The position numbers were made by a program, and so were the translations under genes. Positions 37,264-45,601 of a stretch of DNA of 64,000 bases are shown one piece after another; the first letter of the stretch is position 1, and every line of letters starts with the position of its first letter. The DNA is from Enterococcaceae bacterium. Lineage in GTDB: Bacteria; Bacillota; Bacilli; Lactobacillales; Enterococcaceae. The DNA lies in contig JALCOL010000002.1 in the NCBI GenBank assembly GCA_022649665.1, positions 186,001-250,000 of the forward strand, in the 5' to 3' direction. The notes under the pieces were generated by a model, which worked only from the letters and a program-made list of their open reading frames with translations, did no database searches and was not told where the DNA came from.

Positions 37264-37686
37264 ATGAAACCATCTTCTTTTCAGACCACAATAGAAAATC
37301 AGTTTGACTATATCTGTAAACGTGCTATGGAAGACGAGCGAAAGAATTATATGCTTTATCTTTCAAGGATTGCAAAGCGTGAGGTGTCCTTTTCGGATGT
37401 TGGCGATTATCTTGTTAGCCAGTTTGCGACAACAGATAACTATTCAACTGACTTTCAGATTTTTACACTCAATGGGTTATCAGTAGGCGTTGAAAATGAT
37501 TTGTTGAGTGAAGCATTACGTGAGTTGCCAGACAAGAAACGTGAAATTCTACTGCTGTTTTACTTTATGGACATGAGCGATTCAGAAATTGCAGACCTGT
37601 TGAAATTGAACCGTTCTACTGTCTATCGGCATAGAACCAGTGGACTAGCCTTAATTAAAAAGTTTATGGAGGAATTTGAAGAATGA
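37264..37686 (+). CDS. orf7: Tn916 Orf7, sigma-factor-like activator
   Basis: 140 residues from ATG 37264 (GGGGTGAG upstream). C-terminal sigma-70 region 4-like helix-turn-helix (ELPDKKREILLLFYFMDMSDSEIADLLKLNRSTVYRHR). Activates excision and transfer gene transcription in the known model. Stop overlaps orf8 start by 4 bp. Confidence 0.92.
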   Translation: MKPSSFQTTIENQFDYICKRAMEDERKNYMLYLSRIAKREVSFSDVGDYLVSQFATTDNYSTDFQIFTLNGLSVGVENDLLSEALRELPDKKREILLLFYFMDMSDSEIADLLKLNRSTVYRHRTSGLALIKKFMEEFEE

Positions 37687-37913
37687 AAACACAATATCCT
37701 ATGATTCCCTTTCCTCTCATTGTAAAGGCAACAGATGGCGATACCGAAGCGATTAACCAGATTCTACATCATTACAGAGGGTACATAACGAAGCGTTCCC
37801 TACGACTTATGAAAGATGAATATGGCAATCAAAGTATGGTCGTTGATGAAGTCTTACGTGGAAGAATGGAAACCAGACTGATTACAAAGATTTTGTCATT
37901 TGAAATTAAGTAA
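37683..37913 (+). CDS. orf8: Tn916 Orf8, helix-turn-helix co-regulator
   Basis: 76 residues of the HTH_16 type that accompanies Orf7. The gene overlaps orf7 (ATGA), so the two products are coupled. Role: positive control of transfer genes together with Orf7. Confidence 0.88.
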   Translation: MKTQYPMIPFPLIVKATDGDTEAINQILHHYRGYITKRSLRLMKDEYGNQSMVVDEVLRGRMETRLITKILSFEIK

Positions 37914-38373
37914 TATCCTCTCTCCTTTCGTGGAAGCGTGCTAAACCATTCCACGCTTCCCGAACAGGGAGGTTTGTTATTCCACCAAAGCATATTGAGC
38001 TTTCAATGTGTTTTGATAGGCTAACGAGCCATTGTTCTTTGAAAACTGAATAAAAGTAATCGAATACGTTTCGATAAGAAAAGAGCCAACGGAACTAACC
38101 GCCATGACCTATCTTATAAAGATAGCGAGCGATTCATGTTAGTGATCCGAGAAGCAATCTTTAGCAGGATTGCCTGCAACGACATTCTTATCGTGATAAT
38201 GATACTCCCATACAGTCAATAGTCCGAGCGTGATAAAACCGTCGCAGGCAATGAGTATGGCTACATGAGAACCATGCAGGGGTGGAACTCCCGTGAGCTT
38301 TGCTAAAGCTGTTCGATTGCTGGTAAAACAACTTTTATGAAATCCAAATAAGTGATTTGGAAAGGAGGATTTT
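37914..38373 (+). promoter_or_regulatory. Structured leader between orf8 and xis
   Basis: About 460 bp with no credible ORF. Several repeats can fold: GGAAGCGTG..CACGCTTCC near 37930-37960, CTATCTTATAAAGATAG near 38109-38125, GCAATC..GATTGC near 38153-38170. The TTCTTTGAAAACTGAATA stretch (38037-38054) resembles rRNA-spacer-type sequence. The xis ribosome binding site AAAGGAGG ends the region. A long regulated 5' RNA for xis-int is likely. Confidence 0.5.
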
Positions 38374-38577
38374 ATGAAGCAGACTGACATTCCTATTTGG
38401 GAACGTTATACCCTAACCATTGAAGAAGCGTCAAAATATTTTCGTATTGGCGAAAACAAGCTACGACGCTTGGCAGAGGAAAATAAAAATGCAAATTGGC
38501 TGATTATGAATGGCAATCGTATTCAGATTAAACGAAAACAATTTGAAAAAATTATAGATACATTGGACGCAATCTAG
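38374..38577 (+). CDS. xis: Excisionase Xis of Tn916
   Basis: 67 residues, winged-helix excisionase fold ([25 protein letters not shown]). Bends the ends for Int-mediated excision. Ribosome binding site AAAGGAGG. int follows after 81 bp. Confidence 0.95.
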
Positions 38578-38658
38578 CGTCGCCAAAGGGTCTTGTATAT
38601 GATAAAATAGTATTAAGTCGTATCAAGGCTCTTTCCATAAAGGAAAGGAGCAAATGCC

Positions 38659-39876
38659 ATGTCAGAAAAAAGACGTGACAATAAAGGTCGAATCTTAAAG
38701 ACTGGAGAGAGCCAACGAAAAGACGGAAGATACTTATACAAATATATAGATTCATTTGGAGAACCGCAATTTGTTTACTCGTGGAAACTTGTGGCTACAG
38801 ACCGAGTACCAGCAGGAAAGCGTGATTGTATCTCACTTAGAGAGAAAATCGCAGAGTTACAGAAAGACATTCATGATGGTATTGATGTTGTAGGAAAGAA
38901 AATGACACTCTGCCAGCTTTACGCAAAACAGAACGCTCAAAGACCAAAGGTTAGAAAAAACACTGAAACTGGACGCAAATATCTTATGGATATTTTGAAG
39001 AAAGACAAGTTAGGTGTAAGAAGTATTGACAGTATTAAGCCATCAGACGCTAAAGAATGGGCTATTAGAATGAGTGAAAATGGTTATGCTTATCAAACCA
39101 TCAATAACTACAAACGTTCTTTAAAGGCTTCATTCTATATTGCTATACAAGATGATTGTGTTCGGAAGAATCCATTTGACTTTCAACTGAAAGCAGTTCT
39201 TGATGATGATACTGTCCCTAAGACCGTACTAACAGAAGAACAGGAAGAAAAACTGTTAGCCTTTGCAAAAGCTGATAAAACCTACAGCAAAAATTATGAT
39301 GAAATTCTGATACTCTTAAAAACAGGTCTTCGTATTTCAGAGTTTGGTGGTTTGACACTTCCAGATTTAGATTTTGAGAATCGTCTTGTCAATATAGACC
39401 ATCAGCTATTGAGAGATACTGAAATTGGGTACTACATTGAAACACCAAAGACCAAAAGTGGCGAACGTCAAGTTCCTATGGTTGAAGAAGCCTATCAAGC
39501 ATTTAAGCGAGTGTTAGCGAATCGAAAGAATGATAAGCGTGTTGAGATTGATGGATATAGTGATTTCCTCTTTCTTAATAGAAAGAACTATCCAAAAGTG
39601 GCAAGTGATTACAACGGCATGATGAAAGGTCTTGTTAAGAAATACAATAAGTATAACGAGGATAAATTGCCACACATCACTCCACATAGTTTGCGACATA
39701 CATTCTGTACCAACTATGCAAATGCAGGAATGAATCCAAAGGCATTACAGTACATTATGGGACATGCTAATATAGCCATGACGCTGAACTATTACGCACA
39801 TGCAACATTCGATTCTGCAATGGCAGAAATGAAACGCTTGAATAAAGAGAAGCAACAGGAGCGTCTTGTTGCTTAG
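38659..39876 (+). CDS. int: Tn916 integrase, tyrosine recombinase
   Basis: 405 residues. An N-terminal arm-binding domain, a core-binding domain, and a catalytic domain with Arg (GLRISEFGG), HSLRHTFCT, GHANIAMTLNYY and nucleophile Tyr379. It cuts with 6-bp overlaps at the two ends and does not need homology at the target. The arm sites it would bind are seen at both ends of the element. Confidence 0.97.
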   Translation: MSEKRRDNKGRILKTGESQRKDGRYLYKYIDSFGEPQFVYSWKLVATDRVPAGKRDCISLREKIAELQKDIHDGIDVVGKKMTLCQLYAKQNAQRPKVRKNTETGRKYLMDILKKDKLGVRSIDSIKPSDAKEWAIRMSENGYAYQTINNYKRSLKASFYIAIQDDCVRKNPFDFQLKAVLDDDTVPKTVLTEEQEEKLLAFAKADKTYSKNYDEILILLKTGLRISEFGGLTLPDLDFENRLVNIDHQLLRDTEIGYYIETPKTKSGERQVPMVEEAYQAFKRVLANRKNDKRVEIDGYSDFLFLNRKNYPKVASDYNGMMKGLVKKYNKYNEDKLPHITPHSLRHTFCTNYANAGMNPKALQYIMGHANIAMTLNYYAHATFDSAMAEMKRLNKEKQQERLVA

Positions 39877-40187
39877 TAGTACAAATGAATTTACTACTTA
39901 TTTACCACTTCTGACAGCTAAGACATGAGGAAATATGCAAAGAAACGTGAAGTATCTTCCTACAGTAAAAATACTCGAAAGCACATAGAATAAGGCTTTA
40001 CGAGCATTTAAGAAAATATAAAAAGATAATTAGAAATTTATACTTTGTTTATGATAAAAAAAAGAGTGATTAAAAGCTTATACTGGTATTAGTGATAGAA
40101 GACTGTATCAAAATTTCATCCCTTGCCATTTTCGGCTGCGTTCCTTACACTTGGAATAGCAACGGCATTTAAAAGGGAGGAACTGAA
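39877..40187 (+). other. Right end of Tn916 and chromosomal junction
   Basis: The Int arm repeats TTTACTACT / TTTACCACT lie at 39890-39910. The terminal repeat TGATAAAAAAAA ends near 40064. Chromosomal DNA from there carries the ribosome binding site AGGGAGG of the Mga-like gene. No gene is seen in these 310 bp. Confidence 0.75.
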
Positions 40188-41711
40188 ATGAATTGGCTGT
40201 CGCTCTTAGATAAACAAGAAAAAATCGAATTGGAGATCTTTCAATTTTATTATTTGCAGGAGAAGCCGGTGCCGCTGAGTGTCTTCGTTGAGCAGAAGGG
40301 CTATTCCAAAAAGATTTCTGAGCACAGCTTCAGACGGGTCATGGGGGCGACCGGCAAGTCGTTCGATGTAGTGTGGAAGATCCATCCCGAGGGGATCCTG
40401 CTTACGATCGGCAGCAATTTCGATTTAAAAACTTTGGAATACCAGTTCCTCGCTGACTCCATCAATTATAAGATCCTCGAGATTTTGTACAATCAAGGGA
40501 AGATCGATTTTACGGATATTGCGGAAACTTTATATCTCAGCCAAGCTTCTTATTACCGGCGCATCAAGCAGATCAACATGATTTTACAGGAATTTCTGAT
40601 CAAGATCGACGGCGGGCTCATGACTGGTGAAGAACACCAGATCCGCCAGTTTTATTTTCAGCTTTTTTGGAATGGCCGGCCGCTCGAGCAGACGATCCAA
40701 AGCAATAATGATCCAGAAATCTCTTTTTTGATGAATCTGATTCAAAAACAGATCGAAGTTGAATTTACCCCTTTTGAATATCACAAGTTTTTTCTGTGGC
40801 TGCGGATCACAAAGCGCCGGATTCGTTCGGTCAATCGCGGGACTTCCAAAGTGATCGAGAAATTCCTGCCGGAGATCATGACGCACCCGCTTTACCGCAA
40901 GCTTCGGCTGCTGTTTTTGCGCTATTTGAGCCGCTATACAATCAAATGGAACGAATATGAAGCCGCTTTTATTTTTTTGTTTATTCAAGCCGCGAACGTG
41001 ATCCCTTATCAATCACCGATCTTTGAACAATATTATCAAAAATTTCCGTCCAGCAGTGTGGACAGCGGGCCAATGGAAAAACAGCTGCAGCAGATGAACC
41101 AGCACGCTTTTGATCGTTTTTGCCAAGTGACGCAGCAAGAGGAGTATGCAGCCGATGACCGCAAATTGATCATCTATACGATCAACCAAATCAATTGGTA
41201 TATTTTCTTCTTTCAAGGAGCGTTTATTTATTTTGCCGAAGAAAACTTGCTGGCGCTTGAAACGACCATTCCGCAAATGAACGTGAATGTGAAAAGCTAT
41301 CAGCTGATCGTTGATAATTTTCAGTACCTCGAACGGAATTTTTCCGACAATAGTCTGCCGACGCTTTTGGCATTGCGTTTCGCTGCACTGCTGGCCTACT
41401 TTATTAAGGACGCTGCTCAGCCGATCAAAGTCAAAGTCGATTTTTATTGCGACCGCTTGATCGAAAAGGCGATCGTCTACTATTTAAGAGATTTTTTGTC
41501 GCTGTCGCAAGCTGACCTGTATACAGACGGTGAAACCGCAGAATTCGATTTGATCATTACCAATCTTGGGATCAAATATCGCAATCTTCCAAAAGAAAAA
41601 ATATTTATTTTGAATGAATTTCTTTCTTTTAAAGATCTGGAAGAAATCCGCCAGCAAGTAAGGCGTTTATATCGAGAAAAGAATGCTATGAAAGTTGTCA
41701 AGGAGGAATAG
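40188..41711 (+). CDS. Mga-like helix-turn-helix transcriptional regulator
   Basis: 507 residues, the length of Mga/AtxA-type regulators. An N-terminal HTH pair (ISEHSFRRVMGATGKSFDVVW; IDFTDIAETLYLSQASYYRRIKQINMIL), then long helical PRD-like and EIIB-like parts. It lies 2 bp before the flavoprotein gene, so the two are co-transcribed. The right end of Tn916 is ~124 bp upstream, where native promoter sequence may have been separated. Confidence 0.8.
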   Translation: MNWLSLLDKQEKIELEIFQFYYLQEKPVPLSVFVEQKGYSKKISEHSFRRVMGATGKSFDVVWKIHPEGILLTIGSNFDLKTLEYQFLADSINYKILEILYNQGKIDFTDIAETLYLSQASYYRRIKQINMILQEFLIKIDGGLMTGEEHQIRQFYFQLFWNGRPLEQTIQSNNDPEISFLMNLIQKQIEVEFTPFEYHKFFLWLRITKRRIRSVNRGTSKVIEKFLPEIMTHPLYRKLRLLFLRYLSRYTIKWNEYEAAFIFLFIQAANVIPYQSPIFEQYYQKFPSSSVDSGPMEKQLQQMNQHAFDRFCQVTQQEEYAADDRKLIIYTINQINWYIFFFQGAFIYFAEENLLALETTIPQMNVNVKSYQLIVDNFQYLERNFSDNSLPTLLALRFAALLAYFIKDAAQPIKVKVDFYCDRLIEKAIVYYLRDFLSLSQADLYTDGETAEFDLIITNLGIKYRNLPKEKIFILNEFLSFKDLEEIRQQVRRLYREKNAMKVVKEE

Positions 41712-41713
41712 CT

Positions 41714-43063
41714 ATGAAAACGATCATTGTTGGAGGTTCGCACGGCGGGGTCGCAGCAGCGAAAACGTTAAAAGTGCTTGCGCCGGACATGGAAGTATTG
41801 CTGATCGAAAAAAGCCGAATGATCAGCTATGTATCGAGCAGCATCAACCTTTACTTTGAAAAATATTTGTCCGATCTTTCACAGGGACATCTGAATGATC
41901 CTGAAACGCTGGAAGACATGGGTATTCGAGTATTGACGGAGCACTGCGCCAGTAAAATCGATTGCGAGAAACAGCAAGTTTTTTATTATAAAGTGCATCA
42001 AAAAGAGAATATCCTCGTGGAGTCCTATGACTATTTGATCCTTGCGATGGGCTCAAGCCCGTTCAACACTGACATGAATGATCAAGAGCTGGAAAATATC
42101 TTGACGTATAAGTCCTTTGAAGAGTCGCGGATCGCCCTGCAAAAAATCCAAGAGGCGCAAAAGATCACGATCGTCGGTGCGGGATATATCGGTTTAGAGC
42201 TTTCAAGTGCGCTGAAAAGTGAAAAAAAAGACCTGCAAGTCGTCGATATGCTGGATGCCCCGCTTTTCCGGTATCTGGATAGTGAGCTGACCAAGCATTT
42301 GCTGGATCATCAGCCGCCATATGTCCATCTGTACTTGAATAGTACGGTCACCGGCTTTAGCGGCAATGACGGCAAGGTCACAAAGACCATCCTGATGGAC
42401 CGCGAGCTGGAAAATGATCTTGTGATCTTTGCGATCAATGGCCGGCCGAACAGTGAATTATTGCAAGATGAGATCAAACTGAATTATGACGGGACAGTTG
42501 CCGTGAATGCTTTTTTGCAGACAAGCGATCCAAAAGTCTATGCGATCGGCGACATGATCAGTACCGCGATCGGTGACGACAATTATACGTATATCACGCT
42601 GGTTTCCAATGCACTGATGACAGGGCGCATCGCGGCGGAAAATATTTGCTTTGACAACCGGATCCCATTCGAGCAGGCGAATCAGACAACGATTTCTAAG
42701 ATCTGGGGTATCTATATCGGAACGAGCGGATTGACCGAAGAGCTGGCACCTTTTTATAATTATGATCCGGTCGGGTTCACCAGGAAATTTTACGACCACG
42801 CCTTTGAAAAAGATTATAAAGAGATCGAAGTCAAACTGGTGTTTGATCGCACGAGCACGCGTCTGATCGGCGGCCAATTTTTAGCATCTTTTCAGAATTT
42901 TGATTTGATCAATTTGATCTCGCTGATGATCTCGCAAAAGATGACGCCGACCGATATTTTGACAAGTGATTTTTTCTACAATGCTCACGTTTCTTCTTAT
43001 GAAAATTATATTGCCGATATCGCAACGAACGCTTTGCAATATTTTTTTAAAGAAAAAGTCTAA
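41714..43063 (+). CDS. NADH oxidase/peroxidase-like flavoprotein lacking the redox cysteine
   Basis: 449 residues, class III pyridine nucleotide-disulfide family (Nox/Npr/CoADR). FAD motif VGGSHGG with conserved His10, NAD motif VGAGYIGLELSSAL, second FAD stretch VYAIGD. In Nox and Npr the redox Cys42 sits in SFLSCG; here it reads SYVSSS, with Ser at 42. Without it the enzyme cannot form the Cys-sulfenic state, so classical peroxidase or water-forming oxidase activity is not expected. H2O2-forming oxidase, another reductase activity, or a sensory role are possible. Paired with the Mga-like gene. Confidence 0.85.
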   Translation: MKTIIVGGSHGGVAAAKTLKVLAPDMEVLLIEKSRMISYVSSSINLYFEKYLSDLSQGHLNDPETLEDMGIRVLTEHCASKIDCEKQQVFYYKVHQKENILVESYDYLILAMGSSPFNTDMNDQELENILTYKSFEESRIALQKIQEAQKITIVGAGYIGLELSSALKSEKKDLQVVDMLDAPLFRYLDSELTKHLLDHQPPYVHLYLNSTVTGFSGNDGKVTKTILMDRELENDLVIFAINGRPNSELLQDEIKLNYDGTVAVNAFLQTSDPKVYAIGDMISTAIGDDNYTYITLVSNALMTGRIAAENICFDNRIPFEQANQTTISKIWGIYIGTSGLTEELAPFYNYDPVGFTRKFYDHAFEKDYKEIEVKLVFDRTSTRLIGGQFLASFQNFDLINLISLMISQKMTPTDILTSDFFYNAHVSSYENYIADIATNALQYFFKEKV

Positions 43064-43088
43064 AAAGCGAATGTTTTTTGAAAAGCAT

Positions 43089-43116
43089 TTGCCGGCTTCT
43101 TGATTGCTGATATAAT
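43089..43116 (+). promoter_or_regulatory. Promoter of the CGCAxxG-TDT operon
   Basis: TTGCCG (43089-43094), 16-nt spacer, perfect TATAAT (43111-43116), 42 bp before the start codon. Confidence 0.6.
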
Positions 43117-43157
43117 GAGCGTTGTAATACTAAAATATAACGCAAGGGGAATCATTG

Positions 43158-43640
43158 ATGAGTAATAAAAAGGTCGATATCGCTAAAATCAAGCATACTG
43201 CTGAAGAACTGTATGACACTGGCGGCTTTTATTGTTCCGAGGCGATCGTGGCAGCTTTCAAAGAGCACCTGTATCCTGAAATGCCGCAAGAGCTGATCCA
43301 GGCGGCTTCCGGTTTTCCAGTTGGGGTCGGCCGTTCGAAGTGTATGTGCGGCGCGGTTTCGGGCGGCGTGATGACTTGCGGCTATGTGTTCGGGCGCACA
43401 GAAGGCAGCGACCGCGAGCGCAGCGAAAAAACACTGGCTGTCAGCAAGGAAGTCCAAGAGCGTTTCCGGACGCGCAATAAAGTCACCTGCTGCAGCGCAT
43501 TGACGCGCGGGATGGAAATGGGCTCGCCGGTCCACAAAGCGCAATGCGTCCGTTTTACTGGGGAAGTCGCGGCCGATGTAGCGGAGATCATCGCGCGCGA
43601 ATGTGCGCTTGATCTCGTAGAGGATCCAGCAAATGAGTAA
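43158..43640 (+). CDS. C_GCAxxG_C_C family protein
   Basis: 160 residues with the family Cys pattern: FYCSEAI, CMCGAVSGG, TCGYVFG, TCCSAL, AQCVRF. Probably a redox or metal/iron-sulfur binding protein; the activity is unknown. It overlaps the next gene by 8 bp, suggesting joint function with a TDT transporter. Confidence 0.82.
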   Translation: MSNKKVDIAKIKHTAEELYDTGGFYCSEAIVAAFKEHLYPEMPQELIQAASGFPVGVGRSKCMCGAVSGGVMTCGYVFGRTEGSDRERSEKTLAVSKEVQERFRTRNKVTCCSALTRGMEMGSPVHKAQCVRFTGEVAADVAEIIARECALDLVEDPANE

Positions 43641-44565
43641 ACAGTGGCTCCAAGCAGTCCCGCTGCCGTTTGCGGGAGTCGCACTGGCATTTGGGACACT
43701 CGGCAATCTGTTTGCCGCGACCCTGCCGCTGCGGATCTTTTTCGGCGTGATCAGCAGTGCGATCTTTCTTTTGATTTTGGCAAAAATCATTTTCGCATTT
43801 TCAAAAACGCGCCAAGAACTTGGAAATCCAGTCGTCGCGGCGAGTTTTGCGACATTTCCGATGGCGCTGATGGTTCTTGCGACCTATATGCCGAATAGTG
43901 TTGGCAAATTCTTGTGGTTTCTGGGGATCGGCGTGCATTTTGCGCTGCTCGGCTATCTGCTGGTTAGGTTCGGCCGCAAACTGCGTGCCAACCTGCTAGC
44001 GGTCTATTTTATCCCGGCGGTAGGATTTGTCGTTGCAAGCGTGACCGCACCATTCTTTCAAGCGGAACTTTTCGGTCAAATCATTTTTTGGCTGGGGCTG
44101 GTCTTTTATCTGCTGCTTTTGGTACCGATCATCAGCAATCATTTATTGAAAGAATCGCCCAATCCGCTGAACCCGCTGAAGATGATCATCGCGGCACCGG
44201 CAAGCCTCTGTTTGACCGGCTATTTGAGCTCTTTTTCGAAAATCAATGACGGGTTTTTGTTGATTTTGACACTTGCCGCTTTTCTCAGTACTGTTTGGGG
44301 ATATGTTTTATTTTTCAAATTGGAACGAAAAACATTTTTCCCAACATTTGCTGCCGGAACTTTTCCTTTCGTGATCTCGGCAATGGCGATGAAAAAACTA
44401 GCTGGCTATGCAGCGCTGCAAGGCTGGGCGGTGGCCGGGCTTATCAACGGGATCTCGCTCGTCGAGACCGCGATCGCCCTTATTTGCTGTACGGAAATGC
44501 TCATGCGCTATCTCCATTTTTTATACAGCCATTCAAAAATGCTAGCAGCTGAACAAACAGAATAA
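43633..44565 (+). CDS. TDT-family membrane transporter (TehA-like)
   Basis: 310 residues, about 10 membrane helices, with family-like stretches PLPFAGVALAFGTLGN and ATYMPNSVGK. Members include tellurite-resistance/C4-dicarboxylate and sulfite exporters. The substrate here is unknown. The ATG overlaps the CGCAxxG gene. Confidence 0.75.
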   Translation: MSKQWLQAVPLPFAGVALAFGTLGNLFAATLPLRIFFGVISSAIFLLILAKIIFAFSKTRQELGNPVVAASFATFPMALMVLATYMPNSVGKFLWFLGIGVHFALLGYLLVRFGRKLRANLLAVYFIPAVGFVVASVTAPFFQAELFGQIIFWLGLVFYLLLLVPIISNHLLKESPNPLNPLKMIIAAPASLCLTGYLSSFSKINDGFLLILTLAAFLSTVWGYVLFFKLERKTFFPTFAAGTFPFVISAMAMKKLAGYAALQGWAVAGLINGISLVETAIALICCTEMLMRYLHFLYSHSKMLAAEQTE

Positions 44566-44577
44566 ATTGCAAGAAGC

Positions 44578-44624
44578 GCAAAACAGGAACTGCGACAAGG
44601 CTTTTGTCGCGGTTCCTGTTTTGC
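44578..44624. terminator. Bidirectional terminator after the TDT gene
   Basis: GCAAAACAGGAAC (44578-44590) pairs with GTTCCTGTTTTGC (44612-44624), extended by an inner GCGACAA/TTGTCGC stem with one mismatch. Confidence 0.85.
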
Positions 44625-44676
44625 TTTGTGGTAAGATAAAATCAATGGAATCATTTAGAGAAAAGAGAGTGGTTGG

Positions 44677-45573
44677 ATGCATGAACATACGCATACGGTC
44701 GAACCGGGAAAAATCGGTCGGGCATTTAAAATCGGGATTTTGATCAATTTGTTATTTGTCATTATTGAAGGCAGCTTCGGCTTTGCGGCGAATGCCTTAT
44801 CGCTTTTGGCGGATGCCGGGCATAATTTAAGCGACGTTTTGGGTCTGTTGATCTCGTGGATCGCGCTGATCCTGACACAAAAAAAGCGCAGCCGCGGGCG
44901 GACATATGGTTTTAAACGTTCATCGATCTTGGCGGCACTTTTCAATGCGGTCTTTCTTTTGGTCGCGATCGGCGGGATCCTCGTTGAAGCGGTCAACCGG
45001 CTGCACAACCCGCAGCCGGTCGCTGAAAATGACGTGATGATCGTTGCGGCGATCGGGATCTTGATCAACGGCTTTACGGCATTTTTGTTTATGAAAGACC
45101 AGCAGCACGATTTGAATGTCAAAGGGGCATTTCTCCATATGGCAGCGGATGCACTGGTTTCAGTCGGGGTCGTCGTTTCAGCCCTGATCATCAAACTGAC
45201 GCAGTGGTATTGGCTGGATCCGGTCGTCAGTATTATGATCGCCATAGTCATTTTCATCGGCGCTTGGGGACTTTTGAAAGATTCTGTCAATCTTTCACTG
45301 GATGCCGTTCCAAAAGATATCGCCCTAGATGAAGTCGAAAAATTTCTCTTGGCGCAGCCGACAGTCACCGGGATCCATGATTTGCATATTTGGGCACTCA
45401 GTACAACGGAAAACGCGCTGACGGTCCACGTCGAGCGCGATACACTGAAAGACAATAATCAATTTTTGCAGCAGCTCGATCATGAGCTGACGCATCATTT
45501 TCATTTGAGCCATGTCACGATCCAGATCGAAGAAGGCCGGATCGCAGATGAATCGGTCGATCACAGTATTTAG
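44677..45573 (+). CDS. Cation diffusion facilitator (CzcD-type) metal exporter
   Basis: 298 residues, six membrane helices. The transport-site residues are HNLSD in TM2 (DAGHNLSDV) and HMAAD in TM5 (HMAADAL). A short N-terminal His stretch (HEHTHTV) and a cytoplasmic C-terminal domain follow. Exports Zn or a similar divalent metal by proton exchange; the metal is inferred from the family. It stands alone between terminators. Confidence 0.9.
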   Translation: MHEHTHTVEPGKIGRAFKIGILINLLFVIIEGSFGFAANALSLLADAGHNLSDVLGLLISWIALILTQKKRSRGRTYGFKRSSILAALFNAVFLLVAIGGILVEAVNRLHNPQPVAENDVMIVAAIGILINGFTAFLFMKDQQHDLNVKGAFLHMAADALVSVGVVVSALIIKLTQWYWLDPVVSIMIAIVIFIGAWGLLKDSVNLSLDAVPKDIALDEVEKFLLAQPTVTGIHDLHIWALSTTENALTVHVERDTLKDNNQFLQQLDHELTHHFHLSHVTIQIEEGRIADESVDHSI

Positions 45574-45601
45574 AGTCTATTGCGGAAAGGAAGACGACTA
45601 A

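Larger units (their letters stand above)
21973..40064 (+). mobile_element. Tn916-family integrative conjugative element carrying tet(M)
   Basis: About 18.1 kb, in the full Tn916 order: orf24, 23, 22, 21, oriT, 20, 19, ardA, 17, 16, 15, 14, 13, leader orf12, tet(M), 6, 9, 7, 8, xis, int. The ends are set from an imperfect inverted repeat: TTTTTTTATCA at the left (about 21974-21984) and TGATAAAAAAAA at the right (about 40052-40063). Sub-terminal TTTACTACT repeats are at 22090-22111 and 39890-39910. The flanks are AT-rich, the target type Tn916 prefers. No extra resistance gene is inserted and no gene is broken. Exact end bases are uncertain by several bases. Confidence 0.95.

Noticed and set aside
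37119-37307. 62-codon frame before orf7 (possible orf10)
   Set aside because: Starts inside a terminator-like hairpin, overlaps orf7 and has no binding site; left as part of the control region.
43152-43790. 212-codon minus-strand frame opposite the CGCAxxG gene
   Set aside because: Antisense shadow; the plus strand has the Cys motifs and a promoter.
44655-45455. 266-codon minus-strand frame opposite the CDF exporter
   Set aside because: Mirror of a clear CDF gene with all motifs on the plus strand; Ser/Thr/Lys-rich antisense frame.
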